From an uncultured Bacilli bacterium (GTDB lineage Bacteria > Bacillota_I > Bacilli_A > RF39 > UBA660), in contig CAKOPN010000002.1 in NCBI GenBank assembly GCA_934100165.1, forward strand, positions 1-64,000: a stretch of 64,000 nt of DNA. The letters run 5' to 3'. The stretch's first letter is position 1. Every line of letters starts with the position of its first letter. The position numbers and the translations under genes are program-made. Positions 61,855 to 64,000 of the stretch are shown here, piece by piece. The notes below the pieces were generated by a model that was not told where the DNA came from, did no database searches, and was given only the letters and a program-made list of their open reading frames with translations.

Positions 61855-63387
61855 ATGGCAGGTCCAGGGTTAACTTTGACTCAATTTTCAGGTGGTGATA
61901 AGGTAGATAGTTTTGATACTCAGGTGTTGCCTAAAGTTGCAGAAATGGAGTCTAAAAGAGCTTCTATCGTTGGAAGTATTACGACTGCCAAAAGTAGTTT
62001 TTCTTCTGCAAGTAGTGGCATAGGAAGTGGCTGGACTAATGGATCTGGTGTTGGTGTAAAAAGTGCTCTTGATAATACTATTGTTGAGGGTACAAATAGA
62101 ATAGAAATTAGTATGAACGGTAGTTTGGCAACACTTATTTCTAAAATTGGAGAATTTAAAGAACCTATTGATTATATAAAAGACTTAATTAAAGTTACTA
62201 ATACCCTTAAGTGTGCGGTGAACGTACCTAAAGCATCATCTACTAGTACTTCTAAGTCTGAAAAAGGTACCTCTAAAACATCATCTACTAGTGATTCTAA
62301 GTCTGGAGGAAGCACCTCTAAAACATCATCTACTAGTAATCCAGAATCAAATTCTGTATATCAGGCTAATGATCAAGCCCAAATAGATGCAAATTACAAG
62401 ATTATAGAATCTGCTGTTGCTGCTGTAGCACAAGCTATAGATAGTCTTGCTGCAGCTGCGACTGGAGAAAGTTTAGGAATAGTTGGTAATGTATGTAATG
62501 GTGTTCCTTTAGGCACAATGACCACAATGGATTTAGGTACTATAACTGTTCCAAGTTTTTCAAGTTCTTCCGAAACTTCTACTACTACTTCAGCTGGAAG
62601 TATCGATGAACTTAAGGTTCTAGTAGAAGGTGATGTAGATTATTTGAATACTACTGAAAAAGTACCTTCTGCCGATTTCTTTTCTAGTGAAAAGGGAAAA
62701 GAAGTTATGTCTCATTTAATGGCGTATTATAATGCGGTTAATAATGCATATCTAAATGGAGAAATAACTTATGATCAACATAAGGAATACATGGAATCTT
62801 TGCATGGTAGTACACATAAGTCACTTTATTCTATCCTTTATTGGCGAGTTAATGACATGGCAGGTACAAGGCAAGGAGATATTTCGTTTTTGGGTGATGA
62901 CTTATTGGAAGCTGATAAGAAATTTTATGATTACCTTAATCAATATTGGAGTGCTGATGGAAAAGTTTCTCCTGATGTTATTTCTGATAAATCATTTGAC
63001 GAATTAAATGGAATTGTTCAAAATAAGAGTAAAAGTAAAGAAGAGCGCGAGGCTGCTGCTGTTGCTGCAATGATTGATATTCGTCAAGGCTACTTAGATG
63101 GTACTTATTCTATTACTGAGGCTAAAAAGAAATTTAAGGCTGTTACTAATGGAGAGGGTTATTGGCTTGCAAATAATGGCGTTTCTGGTTGGGTTCCTGT
63201 TTATGGTGCATTTGCTAACTGGGGTAATGGTACTACTGGTCTTGATCATGTGTTTACTGAAACTCAGCGTTGGCTTGATACTGCTCAAAAATATGATACA
63301 GCATCGCTAGAACTTGGTGTTCCTACATATTACAATTCAAATACAACCACAAGTACAAGTACAAGTTCAGAAACTGATACAATTTAA
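61855..63387 (+). CDS. Large putative type VII secreted protein
   Basis: A 510-residue protein. Residues 1-120 are helical with GSGWTNGSGVG, like the N-terminal targeting part of type VII substrates. A Ser/Thr/Lys repeat linker follows (about 127-165). The rest has a helical AVAAVAQAIDSLAAAA stretch and a C-terminal domain with GEGYWLANNGVSGWVPVYGAF and GTTGLDHVF. I do not recognise a toxin motif, and no immunity gene is evident next to it. AGGAAGTG precedes the ATG. Confidence 0.6.
   Translation: MAGPGLTLTQFSGGDKVDSFDTQVLPKVAEMESKRASIVGSITTAKSSFSSASSGIGSGWTNGSGVGVKSALDNTIVEGTNRIEISMNGSLATLISKIGEFKEPIDYIKDLIKVTNTLKCAVNVPKASSTSTSKSEKGTSKTSSTSDSKSGGSTSKTSSTSNPESNSVYQANDQAQIDANYKIIESAVAAVAQAIDSLAAAATGESLGIVGNVCNGVPLGTMTTMDLGTITVPSFSSSSETSTTTSAGSIDELKVLVEGDVDYLNTTEKVPSADFFSSEKGKEVMSHLMAYYNAVNNAYLNGEITYDQHKEYMESLHGSTHKSLYSILYWRVNDMAGTRQGDISFLGDDLLEADKKFYDYLNQYWSADGKVSPDVISDKSFDELNGIVQNKSKSKEEREAAAVAAMIDIRQGYLDGTYSITEAKKKFKAVTNGEGYWLANNGVSGWVPVYGAFANWGNGTTGLDHVFTETQRWLDTAQKYDTASLELGVPTYYNSNTTTSTSTSSETDTI
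62233..62352 (+). repeat. 45-base imperfect tandem repeat encoding a Ser/Thr/Lys linker
   Basis: Units start at 62233, 62278 and 62323 (about 2.7 copies); each encodes SSTS-x-SKS-type residues ending TSKT. Confidence 0.85.
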
Positions 63388-63420
63388 CCTTGCATTTATA
63401 GTGAGGTGTAAGCACAGTTA

Positions 63421-63449
63421 AAAATTGTTAGCTAGAGTGATAATTTTTT
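63421..63449 (+). terminator. Probable terminator before the EsxA-like genes
   Basis: AAAATTGTTA pairs with TGATAATTTT (two G-U), then T. Confidence 0.5.
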
Positions 63450-63505
63450 CCTACAAAGAAACCAAATATTAAAATGTAAAAAGGTGTTATATTTTTATAA
63501 ATAAA

Positions 63506-63534
63506 TTGACAAATGCTAAAAAATATACTACGAT
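63506..63534 (+). promoter_or_regulatory. Promoter of the EsxA-like genes
   Basis: TTGACA, 17 bases, TACGAT, about 60 bases before the first EsxA-like gene. It gives these abundant small proteins their own transcript. Confidence 0.65.
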
Positions 63535-63594
63535 TAATACATAAAAATAGTGATGCATATTGCTGCTATTTGTATATTCAAGGAGGTGAACTAA

Positions 63595-63885
63595 ATGATC
63601 TTAAAGGCAAGTCCAGAAGAAATAAGAACTGCTGGTAAGAAGTTAGTTGCTAATGCTGAAAGTTATTTAGCTTCAGTTAAGGCAATCTATGAGACAGTAG
63701 ATAATCTTAAAGCTAATTGGCAAGGTGCTGATAATCAACAATTCGCTGCAACTGTTTACGGTTACAAAGAAAACATTGATGCATTAGGACAAGTTATTGG
63801 AAACTATGGTGTTTTCCTACAAGAAACTGGTAACAGTTTGGAAAAACTACAAGCAGACATTGCTCAACAAGCAAGTAGTCTATAA
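63595..63885 (+). CDS. EsxA-like WXG100 protein
   Basis: A 96-residue WXG100 protein, the standard small secreted partner of EssC. ASPEEIRTAGKKLVANAESY forms the first helix, ANWQG holds the W-x-G turn and FAATVYGYKENIDALGQVI forms the second helix. AAGGAGGTGA precedes the ATG. The Y-xxx-D/E export signal may correspond to the C-terminal helix but is not clear. Confidence 0.92.
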   Translation: MILKASPEEIRTAGKKLVANAESYLASVKAIYETVDNLKANWQGADNQQFAATVYGYKENIDALGQVIGNYGVFLQETGNSLEKLQADIAQQASSL

Positions 63886-63911
63886 TTAAATTATGAAGGA
63901 GGGATATATAA

Positions 63912-64000
63912 ATGGATATGCAAGTTAATTCAGTAGAATTACGTAACGCAGCATCTTCACTAAGAAAGAATGTAAATGATATGCAATCAACACTTGATGA
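63912..64000 (+). CDS. Second EsxA-like WXG100 protein (cut by window end)
   Basis: Only the first 29 codons are present. MQVNSVELRNAASSLRKNVN resembles the first helix of the preceding WXG100 protein. AAGGAGGGA lies upstream. Probably a tandem paralogue cotranscribed with it. Confidence 0.7.
   Translation, partial: MDMQVNSVELRNAASSLRKNVNDMQSTLD

Overview
The window is an AT-rich stretch of a Gram-positive, spore-forming, probably anaerobic member of the Bacillota (Firmicutes). The evidence is Shine-Dalgarno sites of the GGAGG type, TTGACA/TATAAT promoters, RNase J, a SufCDSUB operon in Firmicutes order, spore-coat genes (CotJA-JB, CotJC, a CotD-like protein), two sigma-K-like promoters, pyruvate:ferredoxin oxidoreductase and a WXG100/EssC type VII secretion locus. 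I cannot name a genus from the sequence.

Layout. 0-15 kb is envelope biology: RNase J (minus), a pilin-signal protein with Ig-like repeats, then a minus-strand operon that reads dockerin-bearing hydrolase, cohesin-bearing membrane protein, LCP-PASTA protein. A plus-strand glycan operon follows (split Alg14/Alg13-type glycosyltransferase, polytopic membrane protein, GtrB-like transferase). 15-26 kb holds pyruvate:ferredoxin oxidoreductase, a three-gene ABC-2 exporter behind a terminator-bearing leader RNA, an M3-like metalloprotein, a candidate small RNA and recG.

26-36 kb is the accessory region. A candidate small RNA gene ends in a 40-base sequence that recurs (39/40) 5.2 kb downstream. Between the copies lie a decayed tyrosine recombinase, a GmrSD-like DUF262 protein and an SMC-like ATPase. 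Beyond them are a decayed IS481-like transposase, a DUF3800 protein, a third small RNA candidate and a helicase with an embedded nuclease-like domain. 35.7-40 kb adds a YunG-uracil-DNA-glycosylase fusion and a likely restriction-modification pair.

40-55 kb is mostly core: tRNA-His, spore-coat genes, thymidine kinase, a Dam-type methylase, an ASCH-Nudix fusion, RpoZ, RecX, PrsA, a HIT protein, the suf operon, and an SSB gene that appears to start with ATT. 55-64 kb is a type VII secretion locus: EssC, an EsaB-like protein, several WXG100-like and larger secreted-type proteins, and two EsxA-like genes, the last cut by the window end.

How the parts fit: the dockerin hydrolase and cohesin membrane protein look like a built-in way to tether a wall hydrolase at the cell surface, next to an LCP protein that acts on wall polymers. 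The repeats and decayed integrase mark the DUF262/ATPase pair as a foreign defence island inserted at the 3' end of a small RNA gene.
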